Position numbers and translations under genes: made by a program. The notes beneath the pieces are model-generated. The model was not told where the DNA came from. It made no database searches and was given only the letters and a program-made list of their open reading frames with translations. From the NCBI RefSeq assembly GCF_014203225.1, contig NZ_JACHIO010000012.1:62001-126000 (forward strand): a stretch of 64,000 bases of DNA, in the 5' to 3' direction. Of the stretch, positions 27,049-36,276 are shown one piece after another. How positions within the stretch are numbered: the stretch's first letter is position 1; each line of letters begins with the position of its first letter. Source of the DNA: Granulicella mallensis. GTDB lineage: Bacteria; Acidobacteriota; Terriglobia; Terriglobales; Acidobacteriaceae.

Positions 27049-27888
27049 ATGTCCACAGCAATCTTCCGCGAGCCCACGCCTGAGGAGGTCGAACTCGGCC
27101 GCCAGCGTCACGAACTCGCCTCCATCCGCAAGGCGCTGGCTGAGCGCGAGCTGGAGCTGGAACATCTGCGCAACCAGATCCTCAGCTTTGAAGCTCGTTA
27201 CATTCGCCAGATCGGTGTGCTCTACAGGCAGCTGGATGAGTGGGAGGAGCGCATTGCCGAGTTGAAGGTCTCCCAGGAGACCCCGGAGGAGCGCGAACGC
27301 TACGCCCGTGAGGCCGCGCAGAAGCCCGAAGCCGCAGTCCCCGAAGTGCAAGTCCCGGAACCCTCGCTCGACCTCAAGATCCTCTTCCGCGAGGTCGCCA
27401 AGCTCATCCATCCGGACTTCGCTGTCGACGACCATGACGAGCGCCATCGCACCCACCTGATGGCCCAGGCGAACGAAGCCTACCGCCGCGATGACGCAGC
27501 AGTCCTGCAGCGCATGCTCAACGGCTACGACCCTTCTACCGATTCATGGAGCTCCGAGGATATGGCCTCCGCCCTCGCCCGCACGCTCATGCAAATCGAG
27601 CAGGCAAAGGAGGACCTCAAGATCGTCGCCTCCGAGATCGAAGCTCTTGGACAATCCGAGATGGCTCTGCTCAAAGAACGTACCGCCGAGGAGGCGCTCA
27701 AGGGGCGCGACCTGCTTGCGGAACTAGCCGCGCTGGTCAAGGGAAACATTGGCATGGCGATGAGGCGTTATGAGCTCGACCTGGGAAGGGCCCGGCGCAA
27801 GGAAAAGGCCTTCAATCCTGAGGCCCTGCTCTCCGCTGAAACTCCTCCGCCACCTCCTCGGTCGTTCAATCGATTCCGTTCGCGATAG
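27049..27888 (+). CDS. Coiled-coil protein with J-domain-like core
   Basis: 279 aa. Residues about 15-75 are a predicted coiled coil rich in E, R, L and A. Residues about 105-160 read LKILFREVAKLIHPDFAVDD and then RTHLMAQANEAYRRDDAAVLQRML. This is the helix II-HPD-helix III arrangement of a J-domain, so it may recruit DnaK. The C-terminal helix-rich region ends in a basic PPPPRSFNRFRSR tail. The ATG at 27049 is preferred over TTG 27022. Its stop codon TAG is the first triplet of the repeat element that follows. Confidence 0.7.
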   Translation: MSTAIFREPTPEEVELGRQRHELASIRKALAERELELEHLRNQILSFEARYIRQIGVLYRQLDEWEERIAELKVSQETPEERERYAREAAQKPEAAVPEVQVPEPSLDLKILFREVAKLIHPDFAVDDHDERHRTHLMAQANEAYRRDDAAVLQRMLNGYDPSTDSWSSEDMASALARTLMQIEQAKEDLKIVASEIEALGQSEMALLKERTAEEALKGRDLLAELAALVKGNIGMAMRRYELDLGRARRKEKAFNPEALLSAETPPPPPRSFNRFRSR

Positions 27889-28000
27889 AGCAAATCTCCT
27901 GCAGGTGTACAGCGAAACCACGACATTCATGGCCGTTTTTCCCCAGAAAAACGGTACTGCACGCCCGTTGCAATTTCCCAGCAACAGGAGACTTGCTCTA
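27886..28000. repeat. Family C element with terminal inverted repeats (C1)
   Basis: 115-bp element with near-perfect 16-bp ends, TAGAGCAAATCTCCTG and CAGGAGACTTGCTCTA (15 of 16). Inside is a hairpin with CCGTTTTT and AAAAACGG, and the strings AGCGAAACC and CTGCACGCCCG. A related copy, in opposite orientation, lies at 37988-38110. The left TAG is the stop codon of the upstream gene. Confidence 0.8.
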
Positions 28001-28018
28001 GCATCAAACAAGCCACCC

Positions 28019-29272
28019 ATGATCGCTGAAATCATCGCCGTCGGTTCCGAGATGCTGACGCCCCATCGTCAGGACACGAATTCGCTGTATCTCACGCAAG
28101 GTCTCAACGACCTTGGGGTCTCGGTCGCCTTCAAGACCATCGTCGGCGACAACCGGCAGCATCTGGTCGATGCCATACGCATCGCCCTGCGCCGTGCCGA
28201 CATCGTTCTCTTTTCGGGAGGCCTGGGGCCGACGGAGGACGACCTGACGCGCGAGTGCGCCGCCGAGGCACTCGGCCTGGAGCTGCACCGCGAGCCCTCC
28301 GTGCTGGTGGAGCTGCAGCGGCGATTTATCGCCCGCCGCATGGCGATGCCGCTCAACAACCAGCGCCAGGCGGACGTACTCGACGGAGCCGAGCTGCTGA
28401 GCAATAAGAACGGCAGCGCGCCCGGCCAGTGGCTTGACACCTCGTTTGAGGGACATCGCAAGATCGTGATCCTGCTGCCCGGACCGCCGAAGGAGCTTAT
28501 GCCGCTCTTCGACGACGAGTGTGTTCCTAGGCTTGCCCTCTCCCTGCCGCGGCGTTCGCTCGCCAAGCGGCTGCTGCGCATGGCGCTTATCCCTGAGAGC
28601 CAGGTCGACGCGCGCACCGCACCGATCTATCAGCAGTTCAGCGACGTGGAGACCACGATCCTGGCGGGCTCCGGAGAGATCCAACTGCATTTCCTCTGCT
28701 CCAAGCCAACGATGGAGGAGGCCCAGGCGCGGGTCGACGCGGTCGCCGAGCTCGTCGAGCAGGAGATGGGCGACGATATCTTCTCCTCTCACGGAGAGTC
28801 GCTCGAAGAGGTCGTGCTGCTGATGCTCGGGCTGCGCGGCCTGACCCTGAGCGCGGCGGAGAGCTGCACCGGCGGACTCTTCGCCGAACGCCTCACGAGA
28901 ATCCCCAATAGCTCCCGTAACTTTGCGGGCGGCGTAGTTGTCTACACCAACGCGATGAAGACGGTCTTCACGGATGTGCCGGCCGAGTTGATCGCAGAGA
29001 AGGGCGCGGTCAGCGAGGAGGTCGCGCGAGCGCTCGCCGAGGGGATCCGCAGGCGCACCGGAAGCTCGCTGGGGCTCAGCATTACGGGTATCGCCGGTCC
29101 TCCAATGACGACCGGGCCGGACGCCGGTAAACCGGTTGGGCTCGTCTATATCGGGCTGGCCGACCAGGACGATACCCAGGTCAAACGGCTCGAAATCGCC
29201 GGAGACCGCGATCGGGTGCGCCTGTGGGCCTCGGAGCACGCCCTGGAGATGCTGCGGCGCAGCTTCCAGTAG
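28019..29272 (+). CDS. cinA: Competence/damage-inducible protein CinA
   Basis: 417 aa with two domains. The N-terminal molybdenum-cofactor-biosynthesis-like domain has EIIAVGSEMLTP and FSGGLGPTEDDLTRE. The C-terminal CinA amidohydrolase domain has SAAESCTGGLFAERLTRIPNS and ITGIAGPPMTTGPD. CinA hydrolyses NMN or ADP-ribose derivatives and is transcribed with recA in some bacteria; recA is not here. The ATG at 28019 follows the family C repeat by 18 nt. Ala residues occur where some homologues keep Ser; no key motif is missing. Confidence 0.94.
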   Translation: MIAEIIAVGSEMLTPHRQDTNSLYLTQGLNDLGVSVAFKTIVGDNRQHLVDAIRIALRRADIVLFSGGLGPTEDDLTRECAAEALGLELHREPSVLVELQRRFIARRMAMPLNNQRQADVLDGAELLSNKNGSAPGQWLDTSFEGHRKIVILLPGPPKELMPLFDDECVPRLALSLPRRSLAKRLLRMALIPESQVDARTAPIYQQFSDVETTILAGSGEIQLHFLCSKPTMEEAQARVDAVAELVEQEMGDDIFSSHGESLEEVVLLMLGLRGLTLSAAESCTGGLFAERLTRIPNSSRNFAGGVVVYTNAMKTVFTDVPAELIAEKGAVSEEVARALAEGIRRRTGSSLGLSITGIAGPPMTTGPDAGKPVGLVYIGLADQDDTQVKRLEIAGDRDRVRLWASEHALEMLRRSFQ

Positions 29273-29326
29273 CCAAGGCGTTTCCAGAAGCCTCCTTGCT
29301 ACACTCGACAAGTCAGCCCGGTTCTT

Positions 29327-29956
29327 ATGAAGACCTCTATTCTCATCCTCGCGATTGCCTATCTGCTCGGGTCGATCCCCTTCGGCTACCTCCTTGTGCG
29401 CATCTTCCGCAAGGAGGATATCCGCGCCACCGGCAGCGGGAACATCGGCGCCACCAACGTGGCTCGCTCCGGGGCCAAGGGTCTCGGCATCCTGACGCTA
29501 CTGCTGGACTGCTCGAAAGCCATTGCCGCCGTCCTGATCGCGAAACACTTCGCGCCTTCCAGCAACCTCGACCTCGCGCCCCTGGCCGCGGTCGCAGCCA
29601 TCCTGGGCCATGTATTTCCGGTGTGGCTGGACTTCCGCGGCGGCAAGGGAGTCGCCAGCGCGCTGGGCATCTACCTTGCGCTTTCGTGGCCCTCGGCTCT
29701 GGCTGCGCTTGTCATCTTCATCGTCATCTTCGCGCTGACACGATACGTTTCCCTGGCGTCGATCCTTGGCGCAGTCGTGCTGCCGCTCCTGTTCGTGAAG
29801 TTCTCTCCGGACCACTCACCTGTCGCCATCGGCAGCATGGTCTTCATCTCTCTGCTGGTCATCGTCAAGCATCACGCCAACATCTCGAGGCTGCTGCAGG
29901 GCAAAGAAAACAAGTTTGGAAGCAAAAAGGACAAGACTGAAGGGGTACAGGCATGA
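29327..29956 (+). CDS. plsY: Acyl-phosphate:glycerol-3-phosphate acyltransferase
   Basis: Makes lysophosphatidic acid from acyl-phosphate and glycerol-3-phosphate at the inner membrane. Family motifs are SGNIGATNVARSGAKGLG (residues 45-62) and HVFPVWLDFRGGKGVA (about 93-108); five hydrophobic segments are seen. Its 3' end overlaps gpsA by 4 nt (ATGA), which makes the substrate for PlsY, so the pair works in sequence. Confidence 0.95.
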   Translation: MKTSILILAIAYLLGSIPFGYLLVRIFRKEDIRATGSGNIGATNVARSGAKGLGILTLLLDCSKAIAAVLIAKHFAPSSNLDLAPLAAVAAILGHVFPVWLDFRGGKGVASALGIYLALSWPSALAALVIFIVIFALTRYVSLASILGAVVLPLLFVKFSPDHSPVAIGSMVFISLLVIVKHHANISRLLQGKENKFGSKKDKTEGVQA

Positions 29957-30945
29957 GCCGGATAGCTGTGATCGGTGCGGGGTCGTGGGGAACAGCATTG
30001 GCAGTCTCTTTGGCCCGGCGAGGCGGGCATGAGCTCTGCCTCTGGGCACACTCGCCCGCGCACGCGGCGGAGCTTACCGAGACTGGCGAGAACCTGCGCT
30101 ACCTGCCCGGCTTCATCGTGCCGATGGGGATTCACATCACCTCCAAGCTCGTTAAGGCCATTGAGGGTGCAGACATCATCCTCTGTGTCACGCCTTCGCA
30201 ACATCTGCGCGCTGTCATGACTGAGATTGCCCCTGCGCTGCAGCCGCACCAAGTATTGCTCTCGGCCAGCAAAGGGATCGAGGAAAAAACCTTTCTTCGC
30301 ATGTCGCAGGTCATGAAGGAGCACGGCGACAATCCCATCGGCACTCTCGGAGGCCCCTCGTTCGCACAGGAGGTCGCCGCAGGCATGCCGACGGCGATCA
30401 CCATCGCCACTGACGACCCGCTACTCGGCAAGTCTCTGCAGGATGACTTCACCTCTTCCTCGCTGCGTGTGTATCGCAATGAGGATGTAACCGGAACCGA
30501 GCTCGGGGGAGCGCTGAAGAACGTCATCGCGCTGGCTGCGGGCATCGTCACCGGCCTGGAGTTGGGCTCGAACTCTGCTGCGGCACTCATCACACGCGGC
30601 ATCGCGGAGATTACGCGGCTCGCCGTAGCCTGCGGCGGACGCCGGGATACCATGGCCGGACTCTCAGGAGTCGGCGACCTGGTGCTGACCTGCACCGGCA
30701 GCCTTTCACGCAATCGCACGGTCGGCGTGGAGTTGGGCAAGGGACGCAAGCTGCCGGAGATCATCGCCGGGCTGAATGGCAAGGTTGCCGAAGGCGTCCG
30801 CAGCACTACTGCAGCGCTCGGCCTGGCGGCACGCTATGGCGTGGAGATGCCGATCACCGAGCAGATGGCGGCGATCCTGCACAAGGACAAGAGCCCGAAG
30901 GATGCAATTCGTGAGTTGATGGCGAGACCGGGACGGACGGAATAG
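29953..30945 (+). CDS. gpsA: Glycerol-3-phosphate dehydrogenase [NAD(P)+]
   Basis: Reduces dihydroxyacetone phosphate to sn-glycerol-3-phosphate for phospholipid synthesis. The Rossmann motif is AVIGAGSWGTALA. GGPSFAQEVAAGMPTAI, ALKNVIALAAGIVTGL (with the catalytic Lys) and GLSGVGDLVLTCT are all in place. Length 330 aa. The ATG overlaps the plsY stop. Confidence 0.97.
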   Translation: MSRIAVIGAGSWGTALAVSLARRGGHELCLWAHSPAHAAELTETGENLRYLPGFIVPMGIHITSKLVKAIEGADIILCVTPSQHLRAVMTEIAPALQPHQVLLSASKGIEEKTFLRMSQVMKEHGDNPIGTLGGPSFAQEVAAGMPTAITIATDDPLLGKSLQDDFTSSSLRVYRNEDVTGTELGGALKNVIALAAGIVTGLELGSNSAAALITRGIAEITRLAVACGGRRDTMAGLSGVGDLVLTCTGSLSRNRTVGVELGKGRKLPEIIAGLNGKVAEGVRSTTAALGLAARYGVEMPITEQMAAILHKDKSPKDAIRELMARPGRTE

Positions 30946-30947
30946 CT

Positions 30948-31511
30948 CTAGCCGAGCGCGTCCATCTCATCCAACTCGCTGAAAATTTCAGCGACAGGAA
31001 CGCGAATCTCGGTGCCCTCAAGCGTCAGCACATCTTCTGCGGGCTGCAGGGTGACGGAACGATCTGCCACATAGGCGCGGCGCCGGCGCGGGTCGATGAC
31101 CCACACAGCCTGTACCCCCATCTGGATGTAGTCGTCCACCTTTTCCTGCGTTCGCGACATGCGATCTTCGGGAGAAAGTATCTCGATACAGAGCAGTGGC
31201 GGCGTGCGGATAATGGTCTCGAGGGGTGTCGATCTCTTTACGACGCAGATATCTGCGACGCGATACCTGGTATCGGAGACCTGGATGCGATCTTCCGGAA
31301 ACACACGTACATTCTATGCCTTTTCACGCACTGCAAAAAAGGTAATGAAGAACTTCTGCGCACTCGCGTGCGGCGTCTCGCCCACGTTTCTCTCCAATAG
31401 TTCGCCGTCAACGTAGTCGCAGTCAGGATCGTACATGGACGTCAGATAGACTTCGACCGGAACACGGTGGTTCTCAGCCTTAGAAACGGGATAGATTGTC
31501 GCCGTCGCCAT
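30948..31511 (-). pseudogene. Uma2-family (DUF820) endonuclease-like gene split by an in-frame TAG
   Basis: Reading from 31511 on the minus strand, the frame is open for 65 codons (MATATIYPVSKAENHRV...ITFFAVREKA), then hits TAG at 31316-31314, then continues in the same frame (NVRVFPEDRIQVSDTRYRVADICVV) to 30948. The two parts together make a normal Uma2 protein: DYVDGELLERNVGE, the PD-(D/E)xK-like residues RYRVADICVV and LLCIEILSPEDRMSR..K, and AVWVIDPRRRR. The family commonly has W where the TAG stands, so a single TGG to TAG change would explain it. The downstream part can start at the GTG 31304. Confidence 0.75.
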
Positions 31512-31552
31512 GGATTCCTCCTGTCGCTTTTAGCCTACACCGCATCCTCCGC

Positions 31553-31558
31553 TAAACT
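31553..31558 (+). promoter_or_regulatory. -10 box (TAAACT) upstream of ftsY
   Basis: TAAACT, 8 nt (AAAGGGAA), then the ATG at 31567. The gap contains AAGGG, so either a leaderless or a very short-leader mRNA is possible. Confidence 0.45.
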
Positions 31559-31566
31559 AAAGGGAA

Positions 31567-32571
31567 ATGGCTTTCTCTTTCTTCGGCAAGCGCGACAAAG
31601 AAACCCCGGAACCCAACCCAGCCGCGCCCGAACCCTCGCAGCCCGAATCGTCCAAACCCCGCGGATTCTTCGACCGCATGAAGCAGGCGGTCTCGCGTAC
31701 CCGCGAGGCCCTCAGCGAGTCCATCGGCAGCGTCGTCGCGCTCACTCGCGAGATCGACGAGAACAACCTCGACGACCTCGAACTCGTGCTGCTGGCCTCC
31801 GACATCGGTTCGGTCACCACCGGCGAGATCATCACGCATCTCCGCGAGCGCGCCCTGCGCCAGGGCATCAATGACGGAGCCGAACTTAAGTCCCTGCTGA
31901 AGGCCGAGCTGCGCCGCATCCTCGACAGCGTTGCCCACCCCATTGCGCATCCCTCTACGCCGCCTGAGGTCATCATGATGGTCGGCGTCAACGGCACGGG
32001 CAAGACGACCACCACCGGCAAGCTGGCGGCACTCTATCGCAGCCAGGGCCGCAGCGTCCTGCTCTGCGCCGCCGACACCTTTCGCGCCGCGGCGATCGAG
32101 CAGCTCGAGGTCTGGGCCGGACGCTCCGGCGTGCAGCTCATCAAGACGCGCCAGGGCGGCGACCCGTCTGCGGCCCTCTTCGATGCCTGCACCGCCGCGA
32201 AGGCCCGTGCGACGGAGATTCTCATCGTCGATACAGCAGGCAGACTGCACACCAAGAGCGACCTGATGAAGGAGCTCGACAAGATGCGCCGTACCGCCGA
32301 AAAACTCATCCCCGGCGCACCGCACCAGACACTGCTCGTGATGGATGCGACGACGGGACAGAATGGGCTGCAGCAGGCCCGGCTCTTCACCGAGGCCGCG
32401 CGCGTCACCGGCATCGTGCTCACCAAGCTCGACGGCACGGCCAAGGGCGGCATCGTCGTCGCTATCGCCCGTGAGCTAGGCCTGCCGGTGCTCTACGCCG
32501 GCGTCGGAGAGAAGATGGAAGATATTCTGCCCTTCGATCCTGCCGCGTTCGTCGATTCCCTGCTCGATTGA
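31567..32571 (+). CDS. ftsY: Signal recognition particle receptor FtsY
   Basis: GTPase that docks SRP-ribosome complexes at the membrane. After a short acidic/proline-rich A-region, the N-domain is followed by the G domain: GVNGTGKTTTTGKLA (G140-A153), AADTFRAAAIEQLEVWA, LIVDTAGRLHTKSDLM, LTKLDGTAKGG and the closing PVLYAGVGEKMEDILPF. The 334 aa length is normal for the short A-region form. ribD starts 6 nt after the stop, so the two are co-transcribed. Confidence 0.96.
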   Translation: MAFSFFGKRDKETPEPNPAAPEPSQPESSKPRGFFDRMKQAVSRTREALSESIGSVVALTREIDENNLDDLELVLLASDIGSVTTGEIITHLRERALRQGINDGAELKSLLKAELRRILDSVAHPIAHPSTPPEVIMMVGVNGTGKTTTTGKLAALYRSQGRSVLLCAADTFRAAAIEQLEVWAGRSGVQLIKTRQGGDPSAALFDACTAAKARATEILIVDTAGRLHTKSDLMKELDKMRRTAEKLIPGAPHQTLLVMDATTGQNGLQQARLFTEAARVTGIVLTKLDGTAKGGIVVAIARELGLPVLYAGVGEKMEDILPFDPAAFVDSLLD

Positions 32572-32577
32572 GGTTGT

Positions 32578-33741
32578 ATGTCGCTACTCCCGCACGATGA
32601 ACGTCACTTGCAACGCGCCCTGGATCTCGCGCAGGAGGCCGTTGGCCTCGCCTCGCCCAATCCGACGGTCGGCTGTGTGCTGGTTCGCGACAGCGCAGTC
32701 CTCGGCGAAGGTGCGCACCACTATGACGAGCGCGATCACGCTGAGATCGCCGCTCTGAAGCAGGCCGCCTCCTTGGGACATACTCCGCAAAGCGCAACCG
32801 CGTACGTCACCCTTGAACCCTGCTCGCACCAGGGCCGCACCGGCCCCTGTGCCGACGCGCTGATCGCAGCGGATATCGCTCGCTGTGTAGTTGCCACCGT
32901 GGATCCGAATCCCCTGGTCAGCGGTGGAGGTCTCGCCAAACTTCGGACGGCTGGAATCGAGGTTGTAGTAGCTGATCCGGCCTCCGCACCGGCGCAACGG
33001 GCACGACGCCTCAACGATGCTTTTGCCCACTGGATTCAGCATCGCCGTCCGTTTGTCACGCTGAAGGCCGCCGTGTCGGTCGACGGCAAGCTCGCGCCTG
33101 CGCCCTCTGTCCGCACGGCCAACCAGCCCCATTGGCTTACCGGTGAAGCGGCACGCGCGGACGTCCATCGGCTGCGCCACGAGGTTGACGCCATCCTTAC
33201 AGGCATCGGCACCGTGCTCGCCGACGATCCTTCCCTTACCGATCGTAGCGGCCTTCCCCGGAGGCGTTCGCTACTGCGCGTCATACTCGACAGCGATCTG
33301 CGGACGCCCCTGGACTCGCAGCTGGTGCGGTCTGCGTCGAGTGATCTGCTTCTGCTCTGTTCTATGACCGCGCCTGCCGATCGTGAAGCGGCTCTCTCCA
33401 ATTGCGGTGTGGAAGTGCTTCGTCTTTCGGGCAGCGGGGGGCATCTCAATCTGCGCGCTGCATTGGACATGCTGGCGCAACGCAACATCATCAGTGTGCT
33501 GGTTGAAGGCGGTTCGTCGCTCAATGGCAGCTTGCTGCGTGTGGGATTGGTCGACAAACTGACCCTTTACTATGCCGAGCGTGAACTGGGCCTCGACGCC
33601 ATCCCCTTCGCCGAAGGCATCGCCTCCCCCTACGTCGTGCAGGAACAACTGCAACGCATGGAACGTACCAGCCTCCCCCACGGGACAGCTGAGGATGTTC
33701 GCATCACCGGGTATCTGCACGATCCATGGGCCGGCATCTAG
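32578..33741 (+). CDS. ribD: Bifunctional riboflavin biosynthesis protein RibD
   Basis: Pyrimidine deaminase and reductase steps of riboflavin synthesis. The N-terminal deaminase has HAEIAAL (H54, E56) and the zinc Cys pair C82 and C91 in PCSHQGRTGPC. The C-terminal reductase domain (from about residue 150) contains PFVTLKAAVSVDGKLA, VDAILTGIGTVLADDPSLT and LVEGGSSLNGSLL. 387 aa. No FMN riboswitch is visible upstream, since it lies inside the ftsY transcript. Confidence 0.94.
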   Translation: MSLLPHDERHLQRALDLAQEAVGLASPNPTVGCVLVRDSAVLGEGAHHYDERDHAEIAALKQAASLGHTPQSATAYVTLEPCSHQGRTGPCADALIAADIARCVVATVDPNPLVSGGGLAKLRTAGIEVVVADPASAPAQRARRLNDAFAHWIQHRRPFVTLKAAVSVDGKLAPAPSVRTANQPHWLTGEAARADVHRLRHEVDAILTGIGTVLADDPSLTDRSGLPRRRSLLRVILDSDLRTPLDSQLVRSASSDLLLLCSMTAPADREAALSNCGVEVLRLSGSGGHLNLRAALDMLAQRNIISVLVEGGSSLNGSLLRVGLVDKLTLYYAERELGLDAIPFAEGIASPYVVQEQLQRMERTSLPHGTAEDVRITGYLHDPWAGI

Positions 33742-33791
33742 GGCAATTCCCACATAGAGATAGAAGGCTCTTTCCAAACCTACCCGTTACC

Positions 33792-33959
33792 TTGTCATCT
33801 CGACCGAAGCATTACGGCTCTATGTCATGCGCAATGGAGAGACCTGCAGCTTGTCGGCGCGGGCAATAGTACCCGCACAGGCAAGCCTGCAGGTCTCTCA
33901 GTCCTGAGCGAAGTCGAATGGACGGCGGTAAAGTACGCCGCCTCCGGTCGAAATGACAA
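33792..33959. repeat. Family B palindromic repeat (B1)
   Basis: Imperfect inverted repeat with ends TTGTCATCTCGACCGA and CCGGTCGAAATGACAA. The nested sequence CCTGCAGCTTG...GGCAAGCCTGCAGG forms an inner arm. Two other copies are at 53385 and 57343. It fills most of the ribD-ribE gap (33742-34047). Confidence 0.75.
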
Positions 33960-34035
33960 TTTTGTGGTGAGTTTGAAATGAGCCCTCCACACCTCTACGG
34001 GAACCTCTCTCAGCCCATAGCCCCCTGTTTCCTGT

Positions 34036-34041
34036 TAACTT
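34036..34041 (+). promoter_or_regulatory. -10 box (TAACTT) for leaderless ribE
   Basis: TAACTT, 6 nt (AGAGCT), then the ATG at 34048. It overlaps TTAACT at 34035. No ribosome site is visible. Confidence 0.5.
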
Positions 34042-34047
34042 AGAGCT

Positions 34048-34701
34048 ATGTTTACCGGTCTCATTGAAACCACAGGCAAAGTCCTTTCGCTCCAGCCGAC
34101 CGAGGGAGCCACGCGCATCACCCTCGTTGCACCGCAGCTTGCAAGCCGCTGGAAGGTCGGCGACAGCATCGCGGTCAACGGCGTCTGCCTTACGGCTTTG
34201 CTCGCGGACGACGAAACCCGCTTTGCCGCCGATCTCGCCGACGAGACCATTCGCCGCACCACGCTTACGAACCTGCAGCCCGGGACACCGATCAATCTCG
34301 AACTGCCTACACCTGCCGGTTCGCCCCTGGGCGGCCACGTCGTGCAGGGACATGTGGATGGTGTGGGAAAGCTGATCTCGCTGGTTCCGCTGCACCCCGA
34401 CCAGGATCACTCAGACTGGCGCATGACGATCGAGATTCCCTCTACGCTGGCAACCTTTATCGTTCCGCAGGGATCGATCACCATCGACGGCATCAGCCTC
34501 ACCGTCGCCAAGGTCGAGGGGCTGCACATCGAGATTGCCGTCATCCCCCATACCTACAAGGCGACGAACCTGCACAGCCTCGTTCCAGGCTCGCCGGTCA
34601 ACCTCGAGACCGACGTGCTCTCGAAGTACGCCGCACAGCGGACCGCACATGCCGCCAAGGACTGGCTGACGGTGGACTATATGCTCGCCAACGGGTACTA
34701 G
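34048..34701 (+). CDS. ribE: Riboflavin synthase, alpha chain
   Basis: Dismutates two 6,7-dimethyl-8-ribityllumazines to riboflavin. The protein has the two repeated lumazine-binding barrels: MFTGLIETTGKVLSLQP..RITLVAP..VAVNGVCLT in the first, and LGGHVVQGHVDGVGKLIS..SITIDGISLTVAKVEG in the second. 217 aa. It is placed after ribD but separated by a 300-nt gap holding a family B repeat, so it has its own promoter. ribB/ribA and ribH are not in the window. Confidence 0.95.
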   Translation: MFTGLIETTGKVLSLQPTEGATRITLVAPQLASRWKVGDSIAVNGVCLTALLADDETRFAADLADETIRRTTLTNLQPGTPINLELPTPAGSPLGGHVVQGHVDGVGKLISLVPLHPDQDHSDWRMTIEIPSTLATFIVPQGSITIDGISLTVAKVEGLHIEIAVIPHTYKATNLHSLVPGSPVNLETDVLSKYAAQRTAHAAKDWLTVDYMLANGY

Positions 34702-34724
34702 AACGCGCTTCGCGCAATAAAACA

Positions 34725-34754
34725 AAGAGGCGCGGCCCATAGGCCGCGCCTCTT
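34725..34754. terminator. Bidirectional terminator between ribE and rho
   Basis: 13-bp stem AAGAGGCGCGGCC / GGCCGCGCCTCTT with tetraloop CATA, preceded by AACAAAG and followed by CTTAT. Serves the two convergent genes. Confidence 0.85.
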
Positions 34755-34774
34755 CTTATGCCACCAGTACGCCG

Positions 34775-36025
34775 TTACAGCGAGCTCATGTTGTGCAGGA
34801 ACTCCTGGTTGTTTCTCGTCTTTCCGAGCTTGTCGGAGAGCAGTTCCATGGCTTCGACGGGCGAGAGCGGGTTGAGAACCTTGCGCAGAATCCAGGTGCG
34901 CTGCAGGTCGTCCTTCGGAATCAGCAGCTCTTCCTTACGGGTGCCCGAGCGCTGGATGTCGATGGCCGGGAAGACACGCTTGTCGACCAGCTTGCGGTCC
35001 AGGATCACTTCCATGTTGCCCGTGCCCTTGAACTCTTCGAAGATGACTTCGTCCATGCGCGAGCCGGTATCAATCAGGGCCGAGGCGATGATCGTCAGCG
35101 AGCCGCCCTCTTCGATATTGCGGGCCGCGCCGAAGAACCGCTTCGGGCGTTGCAGCGCGTTCGAGTCGACACCGCCCGAGAGCACCTTGCCGCTCGGCGG
35201 AACGATCGTGTTGTAGGCACGCGCCAGACGCGTAATCGAGTCCAGCAGGATCACCACGTCGCGCTTGTGCTCGACGAGGCGCTTGGCCTTCTCGATGACC
35301 ATCTCGGCCACCTGTACGTGGCGCGCGGCGGGCTCGTCGAAGGTCGACGAGATGACTTCGCCCTTTACCGAGCGCTGCATGTCGGTCACTTCTTCCGGAC
35401 GCTCGTCGATCAGCAGAACGATCAGCACCACCTCCGGGTGGTTGGCCGTAATCGAGTTCGCGATCGACTGCATCAGCACGGTCTTACCGGTGCGCGGCGG
35501 AGCGACGATCAGGCCACGCTGGCCCTTGCCGATGGGGCAAAGCAGATCCATGACGCGGCCCGAGATGGCCTCGCGCACGGTCTCCATCTTGATGCGTTCA
35601 TCGGGATAGAGCGGCGTCAGGTTGTCGAACAGAATCTTGTTGCGGGTCTCTTCGGGCGACTCGAAGTTGATCGCCTCGATCTTGACCAGCGCGAAGTACT
35701 TCTCGCCCTCGTGCGGGCTGCGGACGTTGCCGCTGATCGTGTCGCCGGTCTTGAGGTCGAACTTCCGGATCTGGCTCGGAGAAACGTAGATGTCATCCGG
35801 TCCCGGCAGGTAGTTGTAGTCGGGCGAGCGGAGGAAGCCGTATCCGTCGGGCAGGATCTCCAGCACGCCTTCAGCGAAGATGTGGCCTTCTTTTTCGCTC
35901 TGAGCCTGAAGAATCTTGAAGATAAGGTCCTGCTTGCGCAGACCGCTGGTGCCTGGAATCTCAAGGCCGCGGGCGAGCTTGCCGAGTTCTGCAATGCTCT
36001 TTTCTTTTAATTCGGAGATAGTCAT
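34775..36025 (-). CDS. rho: Transcription termination factor Rho
   Basis: Hexameric RNA helicase that ends transcripts and silences foreign DNA. The N-terminal Rho domain ([20 protein letters not shown]) precedes the cold-shock RNA-binding domain ([17 protein letters not shown]) and the RecA-type ATPase with APPRTGKT (K181), [13 protein letters not shown] and [20 protein letters not shown]. 416 aa, without large insertions. ATG at 36025 is chosen for AGGA at 6-nt spacing. Confidence 0.96.
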   Translation of the reverse strand: MTISELKEKSIAELGKLARGLEIPGTSGLRKQDLIFKILQAQSEKEGHIFAEGVLEILPDGYGFLRSPDYNYLPGPDDIYVSPSQIRKFDLKTGDTISGNVRSPHEGEKYFALVKIEAINFESPEETRNKILFDNLTPLYPDERIKMETVREAISGRVMDLLCPIGKGQRGLIVAPPRTGKTVLMQSIANSITANHPEVVLIVLLIDERPEEVTDMQRSVKGEVISSTFDEPAARHVQVAEMVIEKAKRLVEHKRDVVILLDSITRLARAYNTIVPPSGKVLSGGVDSNALQRPKRFFGAARNIEEGGSLTIIASALIDTGSRMDEVIFEEFKGTGNMEVILDRKLVDKRVFPAIDIQRSGTRKEELLIPKDDLQRTWILRKVLNPLSPVEAMELLSDKLGKTRNNQEFLHNMSSL

Positions 36026-36252
36026 GAATTCCTGAAGTTCGATCGTATTTTGGGGGATTTGGGGTGTTGCGGAAGGGAAGTTGAAGGTCCTGCTTGCAGG
36101 AAAACTCGCCGAAAGCAGGCACCGCGAGAGAGGTGTCAAACGGTAATGCGGGGGTATTGAGAGTCAGCCTACCGGGTACAACTGCAAAATTCAAGTCTGC
36201 GGGGTCTTGAAAGAGAGCTTACCAGAGAGTCTGTTGAAAACTAAGAAGTACT

Positions 36253-36276
36253 GTCGCGCAGCTTAAGCTGCGCGAC
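36253..36276 (-). terminator. 24-bp perfect palindrome over the rpoZ stop codon
   Basis: GTCGCGCAGCTT followed directly by AAGCTGCGCGAC. The rpoZ TAA stop sits at the centre. On the minus strand it is followed by AGTACTTCTTAGTTTTC, so it could work as a terminator for rpoZ, although the hairpin must open a loop in the coding end. Confidence 0.5.

Noticed and set aside
33742-34047. FMN riboswitch before ribE or ribD
   Set aside because: No RFN consensus is seen; the gap holds a family B repeat, and ribE appears leaderless.
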